In this document: in pieces, positions 26,336 to 34,996 of the stretch
How positions within the stretch are numbered: the stretch's first letter is position 1
Layout of the letters: each line of letters begins with the position of its first letter
Translations under genes and position numbers: made by a program
Source of the DNA: Sphingomonas sp.
Lineage (GTDB): Bacteria > Pseudomonadota > Alphaproteobacteria > Sphingomonadales > Sphingomonadaceae
Assembly: GCF_019635515.1 (NCBI RefSeq)
Contig: NZ_JAHBZI010000002.1
Location: 1,045,664 to 1,109,663, forward strand
Direction: 5' to 3'
Length of the DNA: 64,000 nucleotides
Notes under the pieces: model-generated
Told to the model about the DNA's origin: nothing
Databases searched by the model: none
Seen by the model: the letters and a program-made list of their open reading frames with translations, nothing else

Positions 26336-27929
26336 GATCATCCCTCAGTCGCATCTTGTCGATCTTGCCGGTCGCCGCGAGCGGCATGGTGGCGACGCGT
26401 ACGATCGCGTCAGGAAGCCACCAACTGGCGACGCGCGCGCGCAGCGCATCCCGCAGCGCCTCGTCGCCGATCTCGACGCCCTTGCGCGGCTCGATGACGA
26501 GGATCGGGCGCTCGCCCCACTTCTCATGTGCCCGGCCGATCACGGCGACCTGCGCGACTTCGGGGAGCGCGCCGACGATCGCCTCGATCTCCTGCGGGTT
26601 GATCCATTCGCCGCCCGACTTGATCAAATCCTTGGCGCGTCCGGTGATGCTGACATTGCCGGTCTCGTCGACAATGGCGAGGTCGCCGGTGTCGAACCAG
26701 CCATCGGCGTCGACCGCGGGCTCGTCATGGCCGAAATAGCGTTCGACGACGCTCGCGCCCCGAACGTGCAGCCGGCCCTCGTGCCCCCGTTGCTCGGGCA
26801 AGGGGGCACCTTCGACATCGGTGAGCAGCAGATCGACGCCGATCGGCGGGCGGCCGGATTTGGCGGCACTGCGCACCGGCGCGGTCGCCGGCGTCGTCGT
26901 GCCGAGCGGCGACAGTTCAGTCATGCCCCAGCTGGTCTGGACGGTGACGTCGAGACGCCGTTCCAGCCGATCCATCAGTGCCTGCGGAATTGGCGATCCG
27001 CCGACCATGATCCGGCGAAGCGACGGAACATCCCCGCCGACACGGTCAAGATGGTCGCACAGCCCGAGCCAGACCGTGGGTACACCCGCCGCGACGGTGA
27101 CCTGCTCGTCGCGGATCAGACGCGTCAGGCTCGCGCCATCCTGATAGCGGCCGGGAAAGACCAGATTCGCGCCCACCGCGGGCGCCGAGAAGGGGAGACC
27201 CCAGCCATTGGCATGGAACATCGGCACGGCGGCGAGCACTGTATCCCGCCCGCTCAGGCCGCCGGTATCGGTCTGGGTCTGATGAAGGGTGTGGAGATAG
27301 TTCGAACGGTGCGTATAGGTGACGCCCTTGGGTGCGCCGGTGGTACCAGAGGTGAAGCAAAGCCCCGCCGGAGCATATTCATCGAACCCGCCCCATTCCA
27401 CAGGCGCGCCGCGTTCCGCCAGCAGATCCTCGTACCGCCACACCTGGGCGTTTCCGCAATCGGGCAGCGCCATTTCCGCCCCCGGTTCTTCCAGCATGAC
27501 GATATGTTGGAGGCTGGGGCATAACGGGGCGAGCGTCTCGGCCAGCGGCGCGAGATCGGGGCTGATCGCCAGCACACGATTGGCGGCCTGTGAAATCATC
27601 GCGGCGAGATGCGCGGTCGCGAGACGCGGGTTGAGCGTGTGGCAGACGATCCCGACGCCGACGGCGCCGTACCAGCATTCCATATGTGCCTGACTGTTCC
27701 AGGCGAGCACCCCGAGATTGTCGCCGCGGGCCAGCCCGATCGCCTGCAGCGCGCCGGACAGGCGCCGGCTGCGCTCGCGGAGCGCGGCATAGGTGATGCG
27801 CGTACCCGCGCCGGCGCCGGCGCCCGTGATGACCTCAGCCCCGGCATGCCATTTCGCGGCATGATCGATGAAGCGATTGAGGGTGAGCGCGAAGGGCTGC
27901 ATCGCGCCGGGATTCAAAGCGGTGGACAC
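26328..27929 (-). CDS. AMP-dependent acyl-CoA synthetase (fatty-acid-CoA ligase type)
   Basis: The 533-residue protein activates a carboxylic acid to its CoA thioester via an acyl-AMP. The P-loop-like motif is LCFTSGTTGAPKGVTYTHRS. The adenylate motifs are QTSWGMTELSPLG and WFDTGDLAIVDETGN, and the C-terminal catalytic Lys is in LAATGKIDKMRLRD. The hinge region is GRAKDLIKSGGEWI. The start is a GTG with GGGGCGG upstream; ATG at 27902 would remove nine residues. It lies 11 bp from the TetR stop and overlaps GH1, so it belongs to the same operon. It is expected to feed the acyl-CoA dehydrogenase two genes downstream. Confidence 0.92.
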   Translation of the reverse strand: MSTALNPGAMQPFALTLNRFIDHAAKWHAGAEVITGAGAGAGTRITYAALRERSRRLSGALQAIGLARGDNLGVLAWNSQAHMECWYGAVGVGIVCHTLNPRLATAHLAAMISQAANRVLAISPDLAPLAETLAPLCPSLQHIVMLEEPGAEMALPDCGNAQVWRYEDLLAERGAPVEWGGFDEYAPAGLCFTSGTTGAPKGVTYTHRSNYLHTLHQTQTDTGGLSGRDTVLAAVPMFHANGWGLPFSAPAVGANLVFPGRYQDGASLTRLIRDEQVTVAAGVPTVWLGLCDHLDRVGGDVPSLRRIMVGGSPIPQALMDRLERRLDVTVQTSWGMTELSPLGTTTPATAPVRSAAKSGRPPIGVDLLLTDVEGAPLPEQRGHEGRLHVRGASVVERYFGHDEPAVDADGWFDTGDLAIVDETGNVSITGRAKDLIKSGGEWINPQEIEAIVGALPEVAQVAVIGRAHEKWGERPILVIEPRKGVEIGDEALRDALRARVASWWLPDAIVRVATMPLAATGKIDKMRLRDDHG

Positions 27930-27939
27930 GACGCCGCCC

Positions 27940-28644
27940 CTATTTGCCAGCGGCCTGGCCCTGGCAGATTGCGTGGAAGCCGGCGGCCATGAACCTCGCC
28001 ATATGCCGCCGTATCGAGGCAAAATCGTCGGACGAGCATAGCCCGTGCGAGAGCTCGTCGAGGCGGCCGGTGCGCGCCATGTTGTGAGTCATCGCGCCGG
28101 AAACGAAATGATAGCCCCAGAAGATCGTCTCCTCATCGCACTCGGGCATCGCCTTCCTGAGCAGATCGATCAGCGCCAGCACGACCGGATTGAAATATTT
28201 GGTCATCTTCTCCGCGCCCCATCCCGCGGCGCTGTTCGCCTGGGCGCTGATCTTGCCGAAGGCCAGCCATTGCTCGGTATCGTAGAGCTGGACGTCGAGA
28301 TCGGTATCGATCCAGGCGTGGAGCGCGCCCTCGACCGTGACATTGTCGCCCACTTCCTCGGCATAACGCCGCATGGCCTCCAGCCGGTTGCGTGCCGAGA
28401 TCGGTGCGCGGCGGGCCCACACCGCCTCGAAAATGCTTTCCTTGCCGGTGAAATGGTAATGGATCAGCGTCGGGCTTACGCCGACGCGCGCGGCGACGTC
28501 GCGCAGGGTGACGCCGTGATAGCCATATTCGGCGAACAATTGCTCGGCGGCATCAAGAATGCGCTCGATCGACGCCTCACGAACCCGCGCCTTGTGATTT
28601 CGTGCGCGGGGCGGCTTCTCCGCCGTGGTTTTTTCGCTGCTCAT
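27940..28644 (-). CDS. TetR-family transcriptional regulator
   Basis: The 234-residue protein has an N-terminal DNA-binding domain, residues ~20-75 (IERILDAAEQLFAEYGYHGV, TLRDVAARVGVSPTLIHYHF), and a helical ligand-binding domain with a C-terminal segment like the TetR_C families that sense CoA esters or hydrophobic acids. It is embedded in the operon between esterase and ligase, so it is probably an autoregulating repressor that recognises the palindrome at 32709-32736 upstream of the first gene. Confidence 0.92.
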   Translation of the reverse strand: MSSEKTTAEKPPRARNHKARVREASIERILDAAEQLFAEYGYHGVTLRDVAARVGVSPTLIHYHFTGKESIFEAVWARRAPISARNRLEAMRRYAEEVGDNVTVEGALHAWIDTDLDVQLYDTEQWLAFGKISAQANSAAGWGAEKMTKYFNPVVLALIDLLRKAMPECDEETIFWGYHFVSGAMTHNMARTGRLDELSHGLCSSDDFASIRRHMARFMAAGFHAICQGQAAGK

Positions 28645-28676
28645 CGCGAGAAGCGTGCCGGTCTTCAACAAATGCG

Positions 28677-30338
28677 TCAACGCTGTGGCCCTGTCTGTTG
28701 CGAAGCGGCCGGGAAGGCCGAAAAACCGATATCGAATCGCCAGCCCTGTCCCTGTCGCCATCGCTCGGCGACGAGCGCGTCGGCCCAGCTGAACGCGGCG
28801 GGATGCAGGCCGGTAGCCGGGTGGGGGCGCTCGACGATGTCGAGATAGGCAGGGTCTGCCGCCGTGAAGCGCGGCCAATCTGCCTCGCCCGCTGCCTTGG
28901 GCAGTTCGCCGCGAACGAATGCGGCCCAATAGTCCATCATCGCCTGCGACAGCTGCGCCTCTTCGCCGGTGAGCGGCGGCTTGGGCCAGTTCGGGCCGAT
29001 TGCCGCGTCTGGGCCGACCTGACCGAAGACATAGGGCAACTCGCTGGCGTGGAACGCGGCGAGCTTGCGGCTGCGTTGCGCCGGCGTGCTATGCCGGAAA
29101 TAATAGAGATAGGCGGCTTGTCCCGCGGCGGCCTGAGCGCGAACGAGATATTGCGCGGCCCAGCCATAGAGCCCGTCGCGGACCGAGATCGCCGCATCTT
29201 CCGCCGGATCTATGCCGGGATAGACCGAGAGAAAGGCATCGGCCCGATCGCCGAAGCGCCGTTTCACATCGGCGGCATATTCGGCCTGTGTCGCCGGCGC
29301 CTTGGGCGCGAGGAACAACAATGAACGGATCTCGCCTTCGTTGAAGCCGGCGAGCACCGGTACCTTGCTTTGCTCACCTCTGCCGAAGGTAACCGCGAGC
29401 TGCCGCTTCAGATTGACCCCGTCGATCACCGGCTCGGGCGCCCAGCCGGTCGCCAGACCGGCCTGGAACAACGTCGCCGGATCGGCCCAGCGCAGCGCCT
29501 TGGCGCTCGACAGGCCAGCGGCCTTGGCCAGCGCGGTCCCCGCATTCTCGGCGGAGCCGAGGCCGAGCGAAGGCGTGTTGAGCGCGCGATAGGAGGGCAT
29601 ATAGCCGCTTTGCGAGATGGCGCGATGGAACAGACCCTTCGCCGCAGGGCTGGCGAGCAGCGCGATGACGCTGAGCGCGCCGGCGGATTCACCGGCGATG
29701 GTCACCCGGCTCGGGTCGCCGCCGAACGCGGCGATATTGTCGCGTACCCATCGAAGCGCCGCGATCTGATCGAGCAGGCCGTAATTGCCCGACAGATGCG
29801 CGGGCGACTCAGCGCTCAACGCCGGGTGGGCGAGATAGCCGAGCACGCCGAGCCGGTAATTGATCGAGACGAGGACGATGCCCTTCCGTGCGAGCTTCGC
29901 CCCATCATAGAGCGGCTCGGAGCTGCTGCCATTGACCAGCGCACCGCCATGGATCCAGACCATCACGGGCAGCTTATGGGCGCCCGTCGGCGCCCATATG
30001 TTGAGCGTCAGGCAATCCTCGCTCTGGCTTGCCATGTCGCCATAATAGACGCTGCTCGGGACCCGCGAGCCCTGGATGCAGGCATGCCCGAAGGATTTGG
30101 CCTCGCGCACCCCCTGCCATCGCGCCGCCGGGGCGGGCGGTTTCCAGCGCAGCGCGCCCACTGGCGGCGCGGCGTAGGGAATGCCCTTGAACGTACGAAC
30201 CCCCTCCGTCTCGCTTCCCGCCACCCGGCCCGCGGGCGCCGCGACAAGCGGGGCGCCGGCTTGCGCCAGCGCCCCAGTGTGGGAGAGCGTTGCCAACGTC
30301 GCGGCCACGGCAAAGCTGGCGAGACGGAGCGCGTTCAT
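28677..30338 (-). CDS. Secreted type-B carboxylesterase
   Basis: The 553-residue protein has a signal peptide (to about LAQ, residue 26). Family motifs are GIPYAAPPVGALRWKPP, EDCLTLNIWAP, the oxyanion-hole segment VWIHGGALVNGS and the nucleophile in IAGESAGALS (S218). The FNEGEIRSLLF segment near the acid residue and the catalytic-His region LPYVFGQ are also present. It hydrolyses carboxylic esters of bulky substrates in the periplasm or outside. The ATG at 30338 is chosen over a GTG at 30353 that overlaps the receptor stop; GTGAGG is upstream. Confidence 0.92.
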   Translation of the reverse strand: MNALRLASFAVAATLATLSHTGALAQAGAPLVAAPAGRVAGSETEGVRTFKGIPYAAPPVGALRWKPPAPAARWQGVREAKSFGHACIQGSRVPSSVYYGDMASQSEDCLTLNIWAPTGAHKLPVMVWIHGGALVNGSSSEPLYDGAKLARKGIVLVSINYRLGVLGYLAHPALSAESPAHLSGNYGLLDQIAALRWVRDNIAAFGGDPSRVTIAGESAGALSVIALLASPAAKGLFHRAISQSGYMPSYRALNTPSLGLGSAENAGTALAKAAGLSSAKALRWADPATLFQAGLATGWAPEPVIDGVNLKRQLAVTFGRGEQSKVPVLAGFNEGEIRSLLFLAPKAPATQAEYAADVKRRFGDRADAFLSVYPGIDPAEDAAISVRDGLYGWAAQYLVRAQAAAGQAAYLYYFRHSTPAQRSRKLAAFHASELPYVFGQVGPDAAIGPNWPKPPLTGEEAQLSQAMMDYWAAFVRGELPKAAGEADWPRFTAADPAYLDIVERPHPATGLHPAAFSWADALVAERWRQGQGWRFDIGFSAFPAASQQTGPQR

Positions 30339-30349
30339 CGTGGCCGGCC

Positions 30350-32626
30350 TCACCAGAGATTGTAGCCGAGCCGGATGCCGAAGGTGCGTGGACGCAGTAT
30401 CCCGTAGCGGCTGTACACGAACGCTTCCGGGTGAATGTAGGTCACGGCGCGGCTGTTGGTCAGATTCTCGACATAGAGCGTTGCGTTCAGTTTGCCGACG
30501 GTCACGCCCGTCTGCAGATTGATGTAGGTATAGTTATCGGTGAAATCGTACAGTGGGCTTCGCGTGCCGAGCGTCCCCGGGGTGTTGGGGAACATGTTCG
30601 GAAACGACCCGACATGCTGGATCTGGAAGCTGGTGAAGCCGTTGGCCGTACCGCCCAGACCATAGGAATATGTGCCGTAGAAAGACCCCTGCACCTCCGG
30701 CGACGAAAGCCGAATGCCGTTTACCGCGCCGGATATCTGCGCTTGCTGCGTCGTGAGTTCGCTCACCCGGGCGCGATTGAGCGAACCGTTCAGCCCGAAG
30801 GTCAGTCCGGTCACTGGCGTGAAGCGGACTTCGGCTTCCAGACCTTCGCTATAGGCGCCGCCAATATTGGTGGCGAACTGAACCGAGTCCGAAACGCGGT
30901 TCGCCTGGACCTGGATATTGCTCCAATCGATATAATAGGCCGCAACCGCGGCGGTCAGCCGCCCGTCGAGCCAGCGACCTTTCAGACCAACTTCGTAATT
31001 GATCAGATTGTCTGAAGTGGCCCCCTGCGGAATGACGAGGTCCGCCGGGTTGATCAGGCTCACGCTGCCGGCGCGGCCGTTATAGACCGGGGTGCGATAC
31101 CCGGTCGAAACCGTGCCGTATACGGTCAGGTTGCGCGACGGCTTGTAGGTTAGGCTTCCCTTCCACGAAACCCGCTCCGGAGAAGGATATTTGAAGGTTG
31201 CGGCGGGGACCGGCGTGATCGCGAGCGGCCCAGGAATGAAATACAGCGCATAGGTGAAATACGCGGTATTGAAACCGGCATAAGTATCGACCGTCCCGCC
31301 ATATTTGCCGTAGCGCAGTCCGCCGCTCAGCGAGAGTTGCGGGGTCAGATGATAGGTCAGTTCGCCGAATCCGGCGAGCTCGTAGCTGCGCGAATTGTTG
31401 CCGAATGTCTGGAACACCGAGTCGGTCAGGCCGGTAATGCCGCGCGCCGTGAGGAACGCCGGTGTCGACTGATAGCGTCCCCGCAGGTCGATTTCCTGAT
31501 GTTTGTAAAAGCCGCCGAGAACCCAGTCGAGACCGGTACCGTCCGAGGCCGAAACCAGCCGGGTCTCTTGGACGAAGGTCTTGGCGACGTAGTCGTCATC
31601 CATGAGAAACGGGATTGCGAGCGTCGCGCCGAACGTGCCGCCCAGATCGACGTCGAAATCGCCCTTGTTCACGGCATAGGTCGATGAGCTGGTCAGACGT
31701 GCCCAGTCGAAATTATAGTCGATCGTGCCGTTGTAGATCTGGGTATCCGACGTATAGCGGTCGGGGCGGACGCTGCGGCGCTTGCGGTCGCCGAGCGACG
31801 GCGTGGTCAGCGAGGCATCCTCGGGGCCGCTATTCTCGTAGAAACCCATCAGCCGGACGCTCAGCCGGTCGGTCGGCTTGAACAGCAATATCGCGCGTCC
31901 GCCATAGCCCTTGAGCGTGTTGGCGTTCTTCTTTCCGGTGGTGACGTTGTCGATATAGCCGTCCTCGTGCCGGTAATAGCCGACCGCGCGCAGCGCGACC
32001 GTGTCCGTGGCGAGCGGCACGTTGATCATGCCGTTATAGCGCTGGCGGATTCCACCGCCATTGGGCGTCACGCCGAGATCGACGAGCGCCGAGGCGTCAA
32101 AATCCCGGAGGTTGGGGCTCTTGGTAAGGATGCGCAGCGCGCCCGACAGCGAACCCGAACCGAACAAAGTACCTTGCGGTCCGCGCAGGAACTCGACGCG
32201 CTCGACATCGTACAGGTTGGAATCCAGCGTGACGGCATTGCCGATCGTCGTGAGCGGCAGTTCGTCGATATAGACCGTGGTGGTCGTCTGAAGGCCCGCG
32301 CCCCAACCGTTGGTCGAAATGCCACGGGTTGTGAAGCGCACATTGTTGTCGCTGGCCTTGTTGAGCGCGACGCCAGGCGTTTCGCGCGCAACGCCCTCGA
32401 AGCCGACAATACCCTTCTGCGTCAATTCCTCCTGCGAGAAAGCGGTGACGCTCAGCGGCACGTCCTGCAGGCGCTCATTCCGGCGCGTGGCGGTCACGAC
32501 AATGTCGTCCGTGCCACTGTCCTGGCTAGCGGCCGATGTCCCCGAATCCGGGCTGGTCTGTGCCAACGCGGGCGCAGCGGCGAACGCCAGCGCGATCAAC
32601 GACGAAGTATAGGCAAAGCGGTTCAT
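30350..32626 (-). CDS. TonB-dependent outer-membrane receptor, operon head
   Basis: The 758-residue protein has a signal peptide cleaved near ALA-QT (residue 22/23), a TonB box IVVTATRR at 42-49, plug motifs (PLSVTAFSQEELTQKGI, RFTTRGISTNGWG, VYIDELPL, VEFLRGPQGTLFGSGSLSG) and a C-terminal strand ending in RTFGIRLGYNLW. GGAGGGGAT precedes the ATG. It belongs to the sphingomonad receptor group with the TTVYIDELPLTT plug loop. It begins a six-gene operon and probably imports the acylated or glycosylated substrate processed by the esterase and GH1 enzyme. Confidence 0.95.
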   Translation of the reverse strand: MNRFAYTSSLIALAFAAAPALAQTSPDSGTSAASQDSGTDDIVVTATRRNERLQDVPLSVTAFSQEELTQKGIVGFEGVARETPGVALNKASDNNVRFTTRGISTNGWGAGLQTTTTVYIDELPLTTIGNAVTLDSNLYDVERVEFLRGPQGTLFGSGSLSGALRILTKSPNLRDFDASALVDLGVTPNGGGIRQRYNGMINVPLATDTVALRAVGYYRHEDGYIDNVTTGKKNANTLKGYGGRAILLFKPTDRLSVRLMGFYENSGPEDASLTTPSLGDRKRRSVRPDRYTSDTQIYNGTIDYNFDWARLTSSSTYAVNKGDFDVDLGGTFGATLAIPFLMDDDYVAKTFVQETRLVSASDGTGLDWVLGGFYKHQEIDLRGRYQSTPAFLTARGITGLTDSVFQTFGNNSRSYELAGFGELTYHLTPQLSLSGGLRYGKYGGTVDTYAGFNTAYFTYALYFIPGPLAITPVPAATFKYPSPERVSWKGSLTYKPSRNLTVYGTVSTGYRTPVYNGRAGSVSLINPADLVIPQGATSDNLINYEVGLKGRWLDGRLTAAVAAYYIDWSNIQVQANRVSDSVQFATNIGGAYSEGLEAEVRFTPVTGLTFGLNGSLNRARVSELTTQQAQISGAVNGIRLSSPEVQGSFYGTYSYGLGGTANGFTSFQIQHVGSFPNMFPNTPGTLGTRSPLYDFTDNYTYINLQTGVTVGKLNATLYVENLTNSRAVTYIHPEAFVYSRYGILRPRTFGIRLGYNLW

Positions 32627-32671
32627 ATCCCCTCCTTGTCGCCGCCGCCTCTTCTTGACGCGTGGCTGGCG

Positions 32672-32685
32672 ATCTTCGCGAAGAT
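32672..32685. promoter_or_regulatory. Perfect palindrome overlapping the receptor promoter -10
   Basis: ATCTTCGCGAAGAT is a 14-bp perfect palindrome whose right end overlaps the candidate -10 element (32682-32687). It may be a second operator. No matching regulator can be assigned. Confidence 0.35.
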
Positions 32686-32710
32686 GACATCGCGTATCGG
32701 CTGGAGTCAA
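32682..32710 (-). promoter_or_regulatory. Candidate sigma70 promoter of the six-gene operon
   Basis: On the minus strand, TTGACT (32710-32705) is followed after 17 bp by TCATCT (32687-32682), leaving a leader of about 50 nt to the receptor start. Confidence 0.5.
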
Positions 32711-32736
32711 TACTGACAGTCGGTTCAGTCAGTATT
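32709..32736. promoter_or_regulatory. Candidate TetR operator (28-bp inverted repeat)
   Basis: AATACTGAC (32709-32717) and GTCAGTATT (32728-32736) form exact 9-bp arms around a 10-bp spacer, abutting the -35 element of the receptor promoter. Size and symmetry suit a TetR dimer or pair of dimers. The cognate factor is inferred to be the TetR encoded in the operon. Confidence 0.55.
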
Positions 32737-32962
32737 CGTGTTTCACAAAGGGAATGATCCGCGCCGTGCGACCCCGGTTCGAAGCAAATCCTATCAGCGC
32801 GGTTTGCCGCCTAATTTCCGTGCGCACTTGCGCGGATACGTGCGAACAGCGGGGGGGAATCGCAAACCCGTACCACGTTAGAAAATATGAGATTCAGCTA
32901 TTGGAAACAGTGGCTTGGAAGAAAAGGCGAAATTCCTCGCCTCCACCCATTTCCCCCTTCCT

Positions 32963-33742
32963 TTATCGCGAAACACCGACGGCCCGCCGCTTGGCATTTA
33001 GCGCGATGGTCATGTCCGCCCATTCGCGTCCGTGCCGCAGCATATGTTCGGTCAGGCGTTGATAGTGCTGGATGAAGGTCGCCAGCTCGGTGGCGCTCAT
33101 GCCCGCGTCTTCGCCCCGCGCGCGCTTCAGGGCGTGTTCCTGCTCGGCGCGCCACTTACCCACGATCTCGAAATCCGGCGCGGCGAGGAAGACGAGCAGG
33201 TCGATTCGTTCGAACAGGGCGCGGTAGTTCGCTAGCCGGGCGTTGACCCAGTGGCGCCAAATGCCGTCCGGATCGCGCTCGGCTTCTAGCGCGTTGAGCG
33301 GTTTCACCAGTTCGTCCTCGGGCTGCGGCCGCGCACCGAGGCACCAGCCTTCGAGGATGACGATGTTCGCCGGACCCTGCCATGGCTCGGGCGGAGCGGG
33401 TTCGTCGCGGGCCTTGTCGAAGCGGGGAAGGAGGGTGGTTTCCGGCTTGGCCAGCGCCTCGATCACCCGCAGTCCCCGTGCTGGGTCGTGGGTACCGGGC
33501 ACGCCGCGGGTGGCGAGCAGCGGGTGGACCTCCGCCGCCAGCGTCCGCCGCGCCGCGCCGTCCAGATAGAGGTCATCGAGCGACAGTACCGGGCAACCGA
33601 GGCGGATGGCGAGTTCGCGCGCCACGGTCGACTTGCCGCTGCCTTGCGCGCCGGCGATGCCCAGGACGAACGGGCGCCGTGCGCCACGCTCGGGCAATTG
33701 CGCGGCGATCAGGTCCGCGATGCTGGGAGCGGTATCGGCCAT
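32963..33742 (-). CDS. D-glycerate 3-kinase-like P-loop kinase
   Basis: The protein has 259 residues from the chosen ATG; in-frame ATGs at 33754 and 33766 are equally possible because no ribosome binding site stands out. It has a Walker A motif GIAGAQGSGKSTVARELA, SLDDLYLDG after strand 2, the GVPGTHDPARGL loop, LPRFDKARDEPAP and VILEGWCLGARP. These match the plant/fungal-type glycerate kinase family related to uridine/pantothenate kinases, which makes 3-phosphoglycerate. It sits alone between the acyl-glycoside operon and the lacI-type gene. Confidence 0.82.
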   Translation of the reverse strand: MADTAPSIADLIAAQLPERGARRPFVLGIAGAQGSGKSTVARELAIRLGCPVLSLDDLYLDGAARRTLAAEVHPLLATRGVPGTHDPARGLRVIEALAKPETTLLPRFDKARDEPAPPEPWQGPANIVILEGWCLGARPQPEDELVKPLNALEAERDPDGIWRHWVNARLANYRALFERIDLLVFLAAPDFEIVGKWRAEQEHALKRARGEDAGMSATELATFIQHYQRLTEHMLRHGREWADMTIALNAKRRAVGVSR

Positions 33743-33767
33743 GCTGGCGCACATCAGTGCTTGCATG

Positions 33768-33784
33768 GGGTAAGCGCTGTCAAA
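33768..33784. promoter_or_regulatory. LacI-type operator-like site
   Basis: GGGTAAGCGCTGTCAAA contains the AGCGCT core and flanks typical of LacI/GalR-family operators. It lies in the spacer between the divergent kinase and LacI genes and may mediate autoregulation. Confidence 0.35.
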
Positions 33785-33834
33785 TATGCACCAAGTTCCG
33801 GGGCCGCCTTCTCCACGCCCCGCCGGGAAACGCC

Positions 33835-34842
33835 ATGTCCAGCCGTCCGACGATCAAGGAAGTCTCGAAGATCGCGGGGGTCTCGTTCAAGACCGTGAGC
33901 CGGGTGCTCAACAACGAGAAGCATGTCAGCGAGGAAACGCGCCGCCGCGTCGAGGAAGTCGTGCAGCGGCTCAATTTCCGTCCAAGCCACGCGGCGCGGA
34001 CGCTGGCCGGGCGGCGCTCGTTCCAGGTGGCTTTGCTCTATGACAATCCCAGCCCCTATTATGTCTATCACGTCCAGACCGGTGCGCAGCAGCGCTGCTC
34101 CGCGCTCGGCTATCGCCTGCTGCTCCAGCCCGTCGATGTGCTGTCGGACGATCTCGCCTCGAACGTGCTGGCGCTGATCGACGAGGCGCATCTCGACGGG
34201 CTGATCCTGTCGCCGCCGGTGACCGAGGCGCCGGCGCTGCTCGACGCGCTCGATCGGCGGGGGCTGCCCTATGTCCGTATCGCGCCCGGCGTGCGCAAGG
34301 ATAGCGGCATGGCATCGACGATGGACGACGTCGCCGCCGCACGGGCGCTGACCCGGCACCTGATCGATCTCGGCCACCGCGCCATCGCCTTCATCCGCGG
34401 GCCCGAGACCCATGTCTCGTCGAGCGACCGCCTGGAAGGATATCGCCAGGAACTGGCGGCGCATGGCATCGCCTTTGACCCCCGGCTGGTCGTCGCCGGC
34501 GATTACAGCTTCCGCTCGGGCGGCGAGGCGACTCGGGCGTTGCTCGAGCTCAGCCCGCGCCCGACCGCGATCTTCGCGGGCAATGACGATATGGCGGCGG
34601 GCGCGCTGGCGGTGGCGCACGAACTCGACATCGATGTGCCGGGCGCGCTGTCGATCGCGGGGTTCGACGATTCGGATCTGGCGCAGGCGGTGTGGCCGCC
34701 GCTGACCACGATCCGCCAGCCGGTGCGCGAACTGGCCGATGCCGCGGTCGAGCTGCTGCTCGGCGGCAGCGGCGAGACACAGGTTTCGCTGGAGCATGAG
34801 CTGATCGTGCGCAAGTCGACCGGGCCTGCGCCGAAGGGCTGA
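33835..34842 (+). CDS. LacI-family transcriptional regulator
   Basis: The 335-residue protein has an N-terminal helix-turn-helix TIKEVSKIAGVSFKTVSRVL with hinge helix SHAARTLAGRRS (about residues 47-58). A periplasmic-binding-protein-like sugar domain follows (GDYSFRSGGEATRALL, TAIFAGNDDMAAGAL, LTTIRQPVRELA). The ATG at 33835 is chosen by homology; a long in-frame upstream extension is not coding-like. It is convergent with a GH43 gene whose upstream region carries two LacI-like half-palindromes, so it probably controls that gene in response to a pentose or oligosaccharide. Confidence 0.93.
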   Translation: MSSRPTIKEVSKIAGVSFKTVSRVLNNEKHVSEETRRRVEEVVQRLNFRPSHAARTLAGRRSFQVALLYDNPSPYYVYHVQTGAQQRCSALGYRLLLQPVDVLSDDLASNVLALIDEAHLDGLILSPPVTEAPALLDALDRRGLPYVRIAPGVRKDSGMASTMDDVAAARALTRHLIDLGHRAIAFIRGPETHVSSSDRLEGYRQELAAHGIAFDPRLVVAGDYSFRSGGEATRALLELSPRPTAIFAGNDDMAAGALAVAHELDIDVPGALSIAGFDDSDLAQAVWPPLTTIRQPVRELADAAVELLLGGSGETQVSLEHELIVRKSTGPAPKG

Positions 34843-34862
34843 TGCCTGCCAATCCCGCGCCG

Positions 34863-34907
34863 CGAATGTTGAGGAAGTTTAGTCTTTTTCGGGGGACTCA
34901 ACATTCG
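34863..34907. terminator. Bidirectional inverted repeat between convergent genes
   Basis: CGAATGTTGAG (34863-34873) and CTCAACATTCG (34897-34907) are exact 11-bp arms around a 23-nt T-rich loop. The site lies 20 bp after the LacI stop and 90 bp after the GH43 stop, a likely shared transcription end, though an operator role is possible. Confidence 0.5.
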
Positions 34908-34996
34908 TATCCAGGCGGCGATATTCAGGATTTCAAAGAGCGGCCGGGAAGGGTCCGGGCCACTGACCGAAGCAAGCCAAATCCTACATTGCAAGC

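Noticed and set aside
32780..32810. GGTTCGAA-like tRNA T-loop
   Set aside because: No complementary T-stem, acceptor stem or anticodon arm can be folded around it.
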